Of a DNA stretch of 64,000 nt, positions 55,942 to 64,000 are shown piece by piece. The stretch's first letter is position 1; each line of letters opens with the position of its first letter. The stretch is from Herbaspirillum chlorophenolicum (lineage in GTDB: Bacteria; Pseudomonadota; Gammaproteobacteria; Burkholderiales; Burkholderiaceae_D). Under the pieces are notes generated by a model, which saw nothing but the letters and a program-made list of their open reading frames with translations, searched no databases and was not told the DNA's origin. Position numbers and translations under genes: made by a program. The stretch spans positions 62,001 through 126,000 of the forward strand of contig NZ_LFLT01000006.1 of assembly GCF_001189955.1 (NCBI RefSeq), given 5' to 3'.

Positions 55942-58266
55942 ATGGCTAAACCGAGAATCGAGCAGTACAACCAACCCGCCGGCGGCTGGGGCGCGCTGAA
56001 GTATGTGGCGCTGAACCTGGTCAAGGAACACGTGGCAGACGGCAAGGGCATCCGCACCCTGTTGTCGCAGAACCAGCCCGACGGTTTCGACTGCCCCGGT
56101 TGCGCATGGCCGGACCGCGAACACACTTCCACCTTCGAATTCTGCGAAAACGGCGTCAAGGCCGTGGCGGCTGAAGCCACCAAGAAGCGCGTCACCGCCG
56201 AGTTCTTCGAACAGCACACCGTGGCCGAACTGATGCAACAGTCCGACTATGAGCTGGAAGAACACGGCCGCCTGACCCATCCGATGGTGTACGACGCCGC
56301 CACCGACAAATACCGCAAGATCGACTGGCAGGGCGCGTTCGACCTGATCGGCAAGCACCTCAACGCCTTGTCCGACCCGGATATGGCCGATTTCTACGTC
56401 TCCGGCCGCGCCAGCAACGAAGCAGCCTTCCTGTTCCAGCTGTTCGTGCGCCAGTACGGCACCAATAATTTCCCCGACTGTTCCAACATGTGCCACGAGC
56501 CGACCAGCGTCGGCTTGCCGGGCACGGTCGGCATCGGCAAGGGTACCGTGCTGCTGGACGACTTCGACCTGTGCGACACGCTGCTCCTGTTCGGCCAGAA
56601 CCCGGCCACCAACCACCCGCGCATGATGGGCGAGCTGCGCCATGCGTCCAAGCGCGGCGCCACCATCGTTGCCATCAACCCCTTGAAGGAGCGCGGCCTG
56701 GAGCGCTTCGCCGATCCGCAAAGCAAGGTCGAGATGCTGACGCTGGGCAGCACCCAGATCAGTTCCATGTTCATCCATCCGACACTGGGCGGCGACCTGG
56801 CGCTGATCAAGGGCGTCATCAAGCGCACCATCGAACTGGATGACGAAGCCGTGGCCGCCGGGAGCGAGCGCGTGCTGGACGTCAAGTTCATCGAAGAACA
56901 TACCGCCGGCTTTGAGGCGTTTGCCGCCGACGTGCGCGCTGAAAGCTGGAGCGAGATCGTGGAAGAGTCCGGCGTCTCGCGCGAAGATATCGAGAAGCTG
57001 TCGCAGGTTTATGTCAAGGGCAAGGCCGTGATCGCCACCTGGGGCATGGGCCTGACCCAGCACAAGCATGCGGTGGGTGCGATCCAGCTGCTGTCGAACA
57101 TGATGATGCTGCGTGGGAACATCGGCCGCCCCGGCGCCGGTCTGTGCCCGGTGCGCGGCCACTCGAACGTGCAGGGCGACCGCACGGTCGGTATCGACGA
57201 AAAGCCGACTCCGGCCTTCCTCGACCGTCTCGAACAAGTCTTTGAATTCAAGGCGCCGCGCCATCACGGCAACGACACCGTGGGGTCCGTCATGGCCATG
57301 CTGGAAGGCCGCACCAAGGTCTTCATCGGCCTGGGCGGCAACTTTGCCATGGCCACGCCCGATACCTACCGCACCTTCGACGCCATGCGCTCGTGCAACC
57401 TGACCGTGCACATCACCACCAAGCTCAATCGCAGCCACCTGGTGCACGGCAAGGATGCGCTGATTCTGCCGACCATGGGCCGCACCGAGATCGACGTGCA
57501 GAAGTCCGGCCCGCAAGGCGTGACGGTGGAAGACTCGATGAGCATGGTGCACGTCTCCTACGGCATCAACAAGCCGGCTTCGCCCGACCTGATGTCGGAG
57601 ACCGCGATCGTGGCCCACATGGCCGAAGCCACCATGAAGTCGCGCAACAACGGCAAGAAGATCGACTGGCTGTGGTACGCCGAGGATTATTCACGTATCC
57701 GCGACGCCATCGAAAAGGTGTACGACGCCTTCAAGGGCTACAACGAGCGCATCACCCATCCGGGCGGCTTCCACCTGGGCGTGGCGTCGCGCGACCGCGT
57801 CTGGAAGACCGATACCGGCCGCGCCAACTTCATCGTCCATGCGATCCCCAAGGACACGCCGATCCATCGCGCCCGCAAGATCCACGGCGACAAGCTGATG
57901 ACGCTGATGACCACGCGTTCGCACGACCAGTACAACACCACCATCTACGGCCTGGACGACCGCTACCGCGGCGTGTTCGGCCAGCGCCGGGTGGTGTTCA
58001 TCCATCCCGAGGATCTGAAGATGCTGGGCCTGAAGAACGGCGAATGGGTCGACATGGTGAGCGTGTGGGACGACGGCGTGGAGCGCCGCGCCAACGGCTT
58101 CCTGCTGGTCGAGTACGATATCCCGCGCGGCTGCATCGGCAGCTACTACCCGGAAACCAACCCGCTGGTGCCGCTGGAGAGCTTCGCCGACCGCGCCCGC
58201 ACGCCGACTTCCAAATCCATCCCGGTGCTGTTGTCGCGTTCGGCGGTACAGCAGGCCGCGGCCTGA
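55942..58266 (+). CDS. YdeP/FdhF-like molybdopterin oxidoreductase
   Basis: The 774-residue product belongs to the FdhF/YdeP branch of molybdopterin-guanine-dinucleotide enzymes. Visible features are Cys51 and Cys54 in FDCPGCAWPD, a second pair Cys180/Cys184 in PDCSNMCHEPTS, and LLLFGQNPATNHPRMM and MMLRGNIGRPGAGLCPVRGHSNVQGDRT, typical pterin-contact regions. There is no clear four-cysteine iron-sulfur site as in FdnG. YdeP-type proteins have been linked to acid resistance, but substrate is unknown. A small gene follows, translationally close. Confidence 0.85.
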   Translation: MAKPRIEQYNQPAGGWGALKYVALNLVKEHVADGKGIRTLLSQNQPDGFDCPGCAWPDREHTSTFEFCENGVKAVAAEATKKRVTAEFFEQHTVAELMQQSDYELEEHGRLTHPMVYDAATDKYRKIDWQGAFDLIGKHLNALSDPDMADFYVSGRASNEAAFLFQLFVRQYGTNNFPDCSNMCHEPTSVGLPGTVGIGKGTVLLDDFDLCDTLLLFGQNPATNHPRMMGELRHASKRGATIVAINPLKERGLERFADPQSKVEMLTLGSTQISSMFIHPTLGGDLALIKGVIKRTIELDDEAVAAGSERVLDVKFIEEHTAGFEAFAADVRAESWSEIVEESGVSREDIEKLSQVYVKGKAVIATWGMGLTQHKHAVGAIQLLSNMMMLRGNIGRPGAGLCPVRGHSNVQGDRTVGIDEKPTPAFLDRLEQVFEFKAPRHHGNDTVGSVMAMLEGRTKVFIGLGGNFAMATPDTYRTFDAMRSCNLTVHITTKLNRSHLVHGKDALILPTMGRTEIDVQKSGPQGVTVEDSMSMVHVSYGINKPASPDLMSETAIVAHMAEATMKSRNNGKKIDWLWYAEDYSRIRDAIEKVYDAFKGYNERITHPGGFHLGVASRDRVWKTDTGRANFIVHAIPKDTPIHRARKIHGDKLMTLMTTRSHDQYNTTIYGLDDRYRGVFGQRRVVFIHPEDLKMLGLKNGEWVDMVSVWDDGVERRANGFLLVEYDIPRGCIGSYYPETNPLVPLESFADRARTPTSKSIPVLLSRSAVQQAAA

Positions 58267-58271
58267 GCGTG

Positions 58272-58511
58272 ATGGCGGACGAAGACGCCTTGCCGCCGGA
58301 AGTGCTCGCCATCCTCGGCGAACTGCAAGCCGACCATGAGCGCAGCGGCGGCGCGCCGTTGTCGCTGGCGCGGCTGTCCAAGCGCACGCAGTTGCGCATG
58401 AGTACGCTGCGGCGTTTCCTCTCGGCCCTGGAAGAGGCGGGGGTGTTGAAGGTGGAGTTGAACGAGGATGGCACCGGCAGCGCGCAATTGCTGTTGCCCT
58501 CCGAGGGATGA
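58272..58511 (+). CDS. Small winged-helix-like protein coupled to the oxidoreductase
   Basis: The 79-residue product has a helix-turn-helix-like core (about 15-60, ALPPEVLAILGELQADH, SLARLSKRTQLRMSTLRRFLSALEEAGVLKVEL), like a small wHTH or MarR-type half. It starts 6 bases after the oxidoreductase stop with no clear ribosome site, so it is probably translated by coupling. It may be a regulator or a specific assembly partner. Function inferred only from shape and position. Confidence 0.55.
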   Translation: MADEDALPPEVLAILGELQADHERSGGAPLSLARLSKRTQLRMSTLRRFLSALEEAGVLKVELNEDGTGSAQLLLPSEG

Positions 58512-58534
58512 CATGTTTGAACGGGTTCTGACGC

Positions 58535-59977
58535 CTACGCCGACAATTCCAGCACCAGTTTCCCCACCAGCTTCAACGCTTGTTCCATCTCGCGCGACCA
58601 CGGATAGCTGTAGTTCAGCCGGATGAAATGGCTGTAGCGGTTGGTCGCCGCGAAGATGCGTCCCGGCGCCACCGTGATCCCCAGCGACAGGCAGCGCCGG
58701 TACAGTTCCATCGCGTCTACCCTTGACGGCAATTCCACCCACAGTACATAGCCGCCTTCCGGTTCCGACACTTGCGTGCCGTCGGGGAAGAAGCGCAGCA
58801 CGAAATGGCGCATCAGGTCGCGCTGCTGGGCGAAGGCGCGGCGCACCCGGCGCAGGTGGCGCTCGTAGCCGCCTTGTGTCAGGTATTCCGCGATGGCCCG
58901 TTGCGGCGCGGTGGGTGTGGTCAGCGTGTTGAGGAACTTGAGTTTTTCCACCTGCGCGCGATAGCGCCCGGGCATGGCCCAGCCGATGCGGTAAGCCGAT
59001 GTCAGGCTTTTGGAAAATGAGGAACAGTGCAGCACCAGGCCTTCGCGATCGTAGTTCTTCAGTGAAGAGGGATGGGCATTGCCGTAGTACAGCTCGCTGT
59101 AGACGGCGTTTTCGATCAGCGGCATCTGGTGCCGTTCGGCCAGCCGCACCAGTCGCTCCTTCTCGCCGTCGGGCATCTGGAAGCCGAGCGGGTTCTGGAA
59201 GTTGGGCATCACCATGCAGGCCGCCACCGGCTGCGTTTTCATGATCTGTTCCAGCGCATCGACATCGATGCCTCGTTGCGGATCGGTCGGGATTTCCAGT
59301 GCGCGCATGCCCAGGCGTTCGATCGCGTGCAGCATGGCGTAGAAGGTCGGCGTCTCCACCGCGACAGTGTCGCCCGGGCGCGCCACCGCCTGCAGGCACA
59401 GGTTGATGGCTTCGGTGGCGCCTACCGTCACCACGATTTCCTCGGGATCGACCTTCAGTCCATTTTCCAGGTAGCGCCGTGCGATCTGCCGCAGCAGGTC
59501 GGGATGGCCCGGCGGCAGGTCGTCGAACACGCTGGAGTGGCTGGCGTCGCGCATGATCTTGCCGGCGTATTGGCTCACCCGCTGCGAGGGAAACAGCGCG
59601 GGATTGGGGTAGGGCGAACCCAGCGGCACGGTGCCGTCTTGCTGGATGGTCTTCAAGGTGGCCAGCACCAGCCGGCTGACATCGACCTCGGTGGATCGCT
59701 GGTAGGCCGGATTGTCCTGGCGCGCGCTGCGTTTGGCGGCGGGCTTGTCGGATGCCGGCGCCTGCTCGCGGACGAAGTAGCCGGATTGCGGGTGGCTTTC
59801 GATGATGCCGCGGCTTTCCAGCAACTCGTAGGCACGCACCACGGTGGTCACGCTGACCTTGCGCTGCTGGCTGGCGATGCGTACCGAGGCAATGCGTTCG
59901 CCCGGCAGCAGCACGCCCTCGCGGATGGATGCCGCCAGCTGGTCGGCGAATTGCTTGTACAGGGGAGTGGCAGCCAT
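58535..59977 (-). CDS. MocR/PdxR-type GntR regulator with aminotransferase domain
   Basis: The 480-residue product fuses an N-terminal GntR winged helix (about 1-70, YKQFADQLAASIREGVLLPGERIAS) to a fold-I PLP aminotransferase-like domain (about 95-475). The PLP lysine is Lys323 in SSFSKSLTSAYRIGW. The aspartate that should contact the PLP ring nitrogen (usually EDDxY) reads EN290AVY, an asparagine, so it is probably a PLP-sensing regulator rather than an enzyme. Targets unknown; the divergent GST gene or PLP genes elsewhere are candidates. Confidence 0.85.
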   Translation of the reverse strand: MAATPLYKQFADQLAASIREGVLLPGERIASVRIASQQRKVSVTTVVRAYELLESRGIIESHPQSGYFVREQAPASDKPAAKRSARQDNPAYQRSTEVDVSRLVLATLKTIQQDGTVPLGSPYPNPALFPSQRVSQYAGKIMRDASHSSVFDDLPPGHPDLLRQIARRYLENGLKVDPEEIVVTVGATEAINLCLQAVARPGDTVAVETPTFYAMLHAIERLGMRALEIPTDPQRGIDVDALEQIMKTQPVAACMVMPNFQNPLGFQMPDGEKERLVRLAERHQMPLIENAVYSELYYGNAHPSSLKNYDREGLVLHCSSFSKSLTSAYRIGWAMPGRYRAQVEKLKFLNTLTTPTAPQRAIAEYLTQGGYERHLRRVRRAFAQQRDLMRHFVLRFFPDGTQVSEPEGGYVLWVELPSRVDAMELYRRCLSLGITVAPGRIFAATNRYSHFIRLNYSYPWSREMEQALKLVGKLVLELSA

Positions 59978-60043
59978 GTTGGGCGGTTTTGGGGGCGATG
60001 TTAAGTGTTAGAGTGGTCGCCTGTATTCTACAAGGCCAAGACC

Positions 60044-60712
60044 ATGATCACCGTGCATCACCTGAACAATTCGCGCTCGCAGCGCGTGCTGTGGCTGCTG
60101 GAGGAGCTGGGGCTGGAGTATGAGGTCAAGTTCTACCAGCGCAACCCCAAGACCATGCTGGCGCCCAAGGAGCTGCTGGCGGTGCATCCGCTGGGGAAGT
60201 CTCCGGTGATCACCGATGGCGAACTGACCATCGCCGAATCCGGCGCCATTGTGGAATATTTGCTGGAGCGCTACGACCAGGGCCGGCTGTTGCCTGCGGC
60301 CGGCACGCCCGAGCGCCTGCGTTACCGCTATTGGCTGCACTATGCGGAAGGTTCGGCCATGCCGCTGTTGCTGCTGCAATTGATCTTCAGCAGGCTGCCC
60401 AAGGCGGTGCCGGCATTGATCCGGCCGGTGGCCAGCATGATTGCGGGCGGTTTCAGGAAGCAGATGATTGCGCCGCAACTGGGGCGCCACCTGCATTTCA
60501 TGGAGGCGGAGCTGGGCAAGGCGGAGTGGTTCGCCGGAGCGGCGTTCAGCGGGGCCGATATCCAGATGAGTTTCCCGGTCGAAGGCTTGCGCGCCCGCGG
60601 CGGGCTGGATGGCCGCTATCCCAACCTGCTCAAGTACCTGGAAGCGATCCATGCGCGGCCCGCTTACCAGCGCGCGCTTGAGCGCGGCGGCCCGTATGGG
60701 CTGCTGAGCTGA
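60044..60712 (+). CDS. Glutathione S-transferase family protein
   Basis: The 222-residue product has an N-terminal thioredoxin-like domain (about 1-80, HHLNNSRSQRVLWLLEELGLEYEV, and AESGAIVEYLLERY, the gamma-glutamyl-binding ES pair) and a helical C-terminal domain (about 90-215). GSTs conjugate or reduce compounds with glutathione; the substrate here is unknown. The GST is divergent from the MocR-type gene and convergent with the histidine kinase. AAGG lies before ATG 60044. Confidence 0.85.
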   Translation: MITVHHLNNSRSQRVLWLLEELGLEYEVKFYQRNPKTMLAPKELLAVHPLGKSPVITDGELTIAESGAIVEYLLERYDQGRLLPAAGTPERLRYRYWLHYAEGSAMPLLLLQLIFSRLPKAVPALIRPVASMIAGGFRKQMIAPQLGRHLHFMEAELGKAEWFAGAAFSGADIQMSFPVEGLRARGGLDGRYPNLLKYLEAIHARPAYQRALERGGPYGLLS

Positions 60713-60727
60713 GACCCAGATCCCGGC

Positions 60728-62071
60728 CTACACCGGCAGGCTGATCACCGCACGCAGGCCGGATGGCCGGTCTGTGTCGCCGCGATTTTCGAGCTCCAGC
60801 CGTCCGCCGTGCGCTTCGATGCATGAGCGCGCAATCGCCAATCCCAATCCAACGCTGCCGCCATCCTTGCCGGCATTGCGGTTGCGTGCGGCATCCAGCC
60901 GGACGAAGGGTTTGAATACTTCCGGCAGCTTGTCGGCAGCAATGCCAGGGCCGTCGTCGTCCACATGGATGTGCAGGGAGCCGCCGGCTCCTGAGGACAC
61001 GGCCAGCCGGGCGCGCTGGCCGTAGCGCACCGCATTGTCCACCAGGTTGCCGATGGCGCGCTTGAGGCTCACCGGGCGGCAACGGTACGGCAGCGCGCCA
61101 GGCGCGCCGCTGCGCAACCGCACCAACTGTACATCGCGGCCCTGGGCCAACTGATCTTCCACCACGTCGCGCAGCAGCGTGCGCAAGTCGACTTCGCGGG
61201 TGTCTTCATTGCGGGCATCGTCGCGCGCGAAGCGCACGGTTTCTTCCACCATCACGCGCATCTCTTCCAGGGTGCGGATCATGGCGGTGCGCAGTTGCAG
61301 ATCGTCCACCATCTCGGCGCGCAGGCGCAGCGAGGTGATCGGTGTGCGCAGGTCATGGCTGATGGCGGCCAGCAGGCGGGTACGGTCTTCGATGAAGCGC
61401 GTCAGGCGTTCTTGCATGAGGTTGAAGGCGGAGGTGACTTCGCGCGCTTCCGACGGTCCGCTTACCGGCAGCGGGCCGACCTGCTCGCCGCGGCTGACGC
61501 GTTCGGCGGCATGCGCCAGCGCCTTGATCGGACGCAGGATGCGGCGCACGAACAGGAACACGATTACCAGCACCGGCAGCGTACTGACCGGCACGGAAAA
61601 GCGCAGCGGACGCATCCATGCCTGCGACATCACGGGATGCTGCAAGGTGTTGAGCCATTGCCCGTCCGGTGTGCGCATGGCAATGCGCAAGTCGCCATGG
61701 CGCGCGCTGTGGCGTACCAGGCTGACGCGTACGTCGTGGGCTTCCAGGCCCAGCGAGGCTTGCAGTTTTTCGGCGATGGCATCCTGGTCGTAGCCTTGCT
61801 GGCTGCCTTCATCGATATCGGCCGTCTTGCCCAGCATGTAATCCGCATTGCCGTCGCGTATGGCTTCCAGCGCCTGGCGCGCTTGTGCTTGCGGCAAGGT
61901 GCCCAGCCGCCACGCCATGGCGGCATGCTCGACCATCTGGTCGCGTGAGATGGAGTGGATGGTTTCGCCGTTGGTCAGCACGACCGACAGGCCGATGGCA
62001 TGCGCGGCCACCAGCCCGAGCAGCAGCAGGCCGACCAGCTGGCCTGCCATGGTGCGCGGCCACAGCTTCAT
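60728..62071 (-). CDS. EnvZ-type sensor histidine kinase
   Basis: The 447-residue membrane kinase has an N-terminal span (about 9-31), a periplasmic domain (about 32-155), a second span (about 158-176), a HAMP domain (about 177-230), the H-box AAISHDLRTPITSLRLRAE with His239, and an ATPase domain with the N-box AIGNLVDNAVRYG and G-boxes DDDGPGIA and GLGLAIA. The stimulus is unknown. Its ATG overlaps the response regulator's stop (ATGA), so the pair is coupled. Confidence 0.93.
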   Translation of the reverse strand: MKLWPRTMAGQLVGLLLLGLVAAHAIGLSVVLTNGETIHSISRDQMVEHAAMAWRLGTLPQAQARQALEAIRDGNADYMLGKTADIDEGSQQGYDQDAIAEKLQASLGLEAHDVRVSLVRHSARHGDLRIAMRTPDGQWLNTLQHPVMSQAWMRPLRFSVPVSTLPVLVIVFLFVRRILRPIKALAHAAERVSRGEQVGPLPVSGPSEAREVTSAFNLMQERLTRFIEDRTRLLAAISHDLRTPITSLRLRAEMVDDLQLRTAMIRTLEEMRVMVEETVRFARDDARNEDTREVDLRTLLRDVVEDQLAQGRDVQLVRLRSGAPGALPYRCRPVSLKRAIGNLVDNAVRYGQRARLAVSSGAGGSLHIHVDDDGPGIAADKLPEVFKPFVRLDAARNRNAGKDGGSVGLGLAIARSCIEAHGGRLELENRGDTDRPSGLRAVISLPV

Positions 62072-62841
62072 GGAAGGACCGGTTCGGCGCGCACCTGCGC
62101 GGCGAACAGGTAGCCGTTGCCCCATACAGTCTTGAGCAGGCTGGGGCGGCGCGGATCGGGTTCGAGCTTCTTGCGCAGGCGGCTGACCTGGCTGTCGATG
62201 CTGCGGTCGAATACTTGCGCATCGGCGCCGGCGGTAAGGTCCATCAGCTTGTCGCGCGAGAGCACGGTATTGGGGTGGGTCACCAGGGCGCACAGCAGGC
62301 GGTATTCGACGCTGGAAAGGGTCGTGGCCATGCCGTCGCGGTCACGCAGTTCGCGGCGTTCGAGGTCGAGCGTCCACTCGTCGAAGACGTAGCGGTGGAC
62401 GGCGTCATGGCCGGCGGTTTTCTCGGGCGCGTCGTCCGCAACGGCGACCGGCAGGCTGCGGGCGATCCGGCGCAGCACGGCCTTGATGCGCGCCACCAGC
62501 TCCTGCGGTTCGAAGGGTTTGACGATGTAGTCGTCGGCGCCGGTTTCAAGGCCATTGACCTTGTCCGCACTGGACGACATCGCCGTCAGCAGGATCACCG
62601 GGGTGCCGTATTGTTCGCCAATGTGGCGGCACAGCGACAGGCCATCTTCGCCCGGCATCATCACGTCCAGCACAACCAGGTCGAATGCCTGCTTGTGCAG
62701 CAGGCGGCGCGCCTGGGCGGCGTTGAACGCCATGCTGACCAGCATGCCCTGGCGGCGCAGGTAGGCGGCAAGCGGTTCGCAGATGTCGAGGTGGTCGTCG
62801 ACCACCAGGATATGGCGATCGATATTGGGTGGGTATGGCAT
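62068..62841 (-). CDS. OmpR-family response regulator
   Basis: The 257-residue product has a receiver domain (about 9-125: HILVVDDHLD with the acidic pair Asp15/Asp16, phospho-Asp59 in LVVLDVMMPGEDG and the conserved Lys in YIVKPFEP) and a winged-helix output domain (about 155-250, SRLRKKLEPDPRRPSLLKTVWGNGYLF). It pairs with the kinase immediately downstream. AAGGG precedes ATG 62841. It is divergent from the TonB receptor gene, so it may control metal or envelope genes (inference). Confidence 0.93.
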   Translation of the reverse strand: MPYPPNIDRHILVVDDHLDICEPLAAYLRRQGMLVSMAFNAAQARRLLHKQAFDLVVLDVMMPGEDGLSLCRHIGEQYGTPVILLTAMSSSADKVNGLETGADDYIVKPFEPQELVARIKAVLRRIARSLPVAVADDAPEKTAGHDAVHRYVFDEWTLDLERRELRDRDGMATTLSSVEYRLLCALVTHPNTVLSRDKLMDLTAGADAQVFDRSIDSQVSRLRKKLEPDPRRPSLLKTVWGNGYLFAAQVRAEPVLP

Positions 62842-62934
62842 GTGTTGCCCTTCTCGTATTGCGTCGGGAGGCTTGGCGCGCTGGCGCAGTGGGTGGCCGG
62901 GATTGCCACATATTGACAAACTTTTCCCAATTTT

Positions 62935-62958
62935 AAATGAATATAATTCTCATTTGCA
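62935..62958 (+). promoter_or_regulatory. Candidate Fur box with -10 of the TonB receptor
   Basis: The complement reads TGCAAATGAGAATTATATTC (and on), close to the Fur-site pattern of alternating GATAAT-like hexamers. A perfect TATAAT (62942-62947) lies inside it and a TTGACA (62913-62918) lies further left, though at 23-base spacing. Repression by Fur with iron is expected. Confidence 0.6.
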
Positions 62959-63088
62959 AATGCATTAAAACTCCAACCTGATCACAATCCAGTGCCGGTG
63001 CGGCTTTGCGGGGACTTTCCTTGCAGGGGCTCTCTTGCGCCTGCGTTTTGCGAGGGGAGGGGCAACCAACACGATGGGGAACAGCACC

Positions 63089-64000
63089 ATGCAACAATCG
63101 AAACAGGAATTCATGCCGACCCGTGCGGCGCTGGCTGTCGCTGCGGCGCTGGCGATGATAGGGGGCGCGGCCCAGGCGCAATCGGCGTCGGCTTCGCAGG
63201 GACTCAAGGAAGTGGTCGTGACCGCCACCGGCTTCGAGCAGGAAGTGGTCGACGCGCCGGCCAGCATCACCGTGATCACGCAGGAGCAATTGAAGAAGAA
63301 GCAATTCCGCGACCTGACCGATGCGCTGTCCGATGTAGAAGGCGTGACCGTCACCGGCACCGCGACCGAGAAGGATATTTTCATCCGCGGCCTGCCCGGC
63401 GCCTATACGCTGATCCTGGTGGACGGCAAGCGTCAGAGCACGCGCGACGCGCGCACCAACGGCAATTCCGGTTTCGAGCAGTCCTACATTCCGCCGCTGG
63501 AAGCCATTGAGCGCATCGAAGTCGTGCGCGGCCCGATGTCTTCCCTGTATGGTTCCGACGCCATGGGCGGCGTGATCAACATCATCACCAGGAAGATCGC
63601 CGGCAAGTGGGGCGGCGCGGTGACTTTCGACACCACGCTGCAGCAGCATGGCGACTCCGGCGATTCCTACCAGGGACAGTTCTACGTGAACGGACCGATC
63701 GCTGCCGATGTGCTGGGCCTGCAACTGTGGGGCAAGGTCTACAAGCGCCAGGAAGACCGTATCCTCAACGGCAATACCAAGGCGCTGGATACCGATTTCA
63801 CCGCGCGCCTGTCGCTCACGCCCAACAAGGATCACGACATCCTGCTGGAAGCCGGTACCACCCAGGTGCGCCGCGACGCGTCTTCCTACCATACGCTGGC
63901 CTCCACCGCGACGACAGCCGACAGCTATACCGAAAACCCGCGCGACCATTTCTCGTTGTCGCATACCGGCCGCTATGGCTGGGCGACATCGGACGTGACG
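63089..64000 (+). CDS. TonB-dependent outer-membrane receptor (partial, 5' end)
   Basis: 304 codons are visible to the right edge. The product has a signal peptide (about 1-31, ending AQAQ), a TonB box-like EVVVTATGFEQ, and the plug domain (about 45-165: ASITVITQEQLKKKQFRDLTDALSDVEGVTV, IFIRGLPGAYTLILVDGKRQS, IERIEVVRGPMSSLYGSDAMGGVINIIT). The barrel continues past the window. It imports a metal chelate or siderophore, or possibly haem; the plug text is FepA/CirA-like. ATG 63089 has GGGGA upstream; ATG 63074 in frame has a more distant GGAGG. Confidence 0.9.
   Translation, partial: MQQSKQEFMPTRAALAVAAALAMIGGAAQAQSASASQGLKEVVVTATGFEQEVVDAPASITVITQEQLKKKQFRDLTDALSDVEGVTVTGTATEKDIFIRGLPGAYTLILVDGKRQSTRDARTNGNSGFEQSYIPPLEAIERIEVVRGPMSSLYGSDAMGGVINIITRKIAGKWGGAVTFDTTLQQHGDSGDSYQGQFYVNGPIAADVLGLQLWGKVYKRQEDRILNGNTKALDTDFTARLSLTPNKDHDILLEAGTTQVRRDASSYHTLASTATTADSYTENPRDHFSLSHTGRYGWATSDVT

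Noticed and set aside
55696-57618. A 640-codon open frame on the - strand across the YdeP-like gene
   Set aside because: Antisense shadow of a well-supported oxidoreductase.

Overview
The window reads as chromosomal DNA of a GC-rich betaproteobacterium of the order Burkholderiales. An Oxalobacteraceae member such as Herbaspirillum is my best guess. This is inferred from gene content and protein style (ssu/cys sulfur genes, livKHMGF, hpd with an Lrp-type regulator, dadA with its own Lrp, DUF2968 and DUF3613 proteins, a Tad pilus locus) and not from any marker gene; there is no rRNA or tRNA here. I see no prophage, intact insertion sequence or CRISPR array.

Layout. 1-2.6 kb: the tail of an unknown gene, a penicillin-binding endopeptidase (pbpG) and a convergent IclR regulator. 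3.0-14.9 kb: a sulfur-scavenging island on the + strand. A sulfate-binding protein is followed by ssuE-ssuA-ssuD-ssuC-(small ORF)-ssuB, a lone molybdopterin-binding (Mop) protein, a degenerate EAL-domain protein, a small serine hydrolase, then cysT-cysW-cysA and a CysB-type LysR regulator that overlaps cysA by 4 bases. 14.9-18.7 kb: small or envelope genes (GNAT, M15 peptidase, lipoprotein, DUF2233 glycosidase), a 274-bp nested-palindrome element and a candidate small RNA. 19.1-24.0 kb: livKHMGF branched-chain amino acid uptake operon. 24.1-28.0 kb: IclR regulator, an orphan amino-acid-type binding protein and a DHA2-type exporter. 28.2-36.9 kb: hpd/Lrp, ada-alkB, an Fsr-like exporter, topoisomerase IB and dadA/Lrp.

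37-55.5 kb, mostly on the - strand, is the most distinctive part: a complete Tad (tight adherence) locus. Read in transcription order it has a TpsB-family outer-membrane transporter, two Flp pilins, TadV peptidase, TadE, RcpC/CpaB, RcpA secretin, TadZ, TadA ATPase, TadB, TadC, TadD, a DUF3613 protein, a repeat-rich TadG-like protein, a DUF4282 membrane protein and a sigma-54 activator. Upstream of the TpsB gene lie a 72-residue orphan transposase-type helix-turn-helix protein and a 534-residue lipoprotein made of NTV/LTN-type repeats, separated by AT-rich non-coding DNA. No TpsA exoprotein is present, so this looks like a Tad pilus joined to a non-standard outer-membrane export or adhesion module.

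55.9-64 kb: a YdeP/FdhF-like molybdenum oxidoreductase with a coupled small winged-helix protein, a MocR regulator whose PLP-binding aspartate is replaced by asparagine, a glutathione S-transferase, an OmpR/EnvZ-type two-component system, and the start of a TonB-dependent receptor behind a Fur-box-like promoter.
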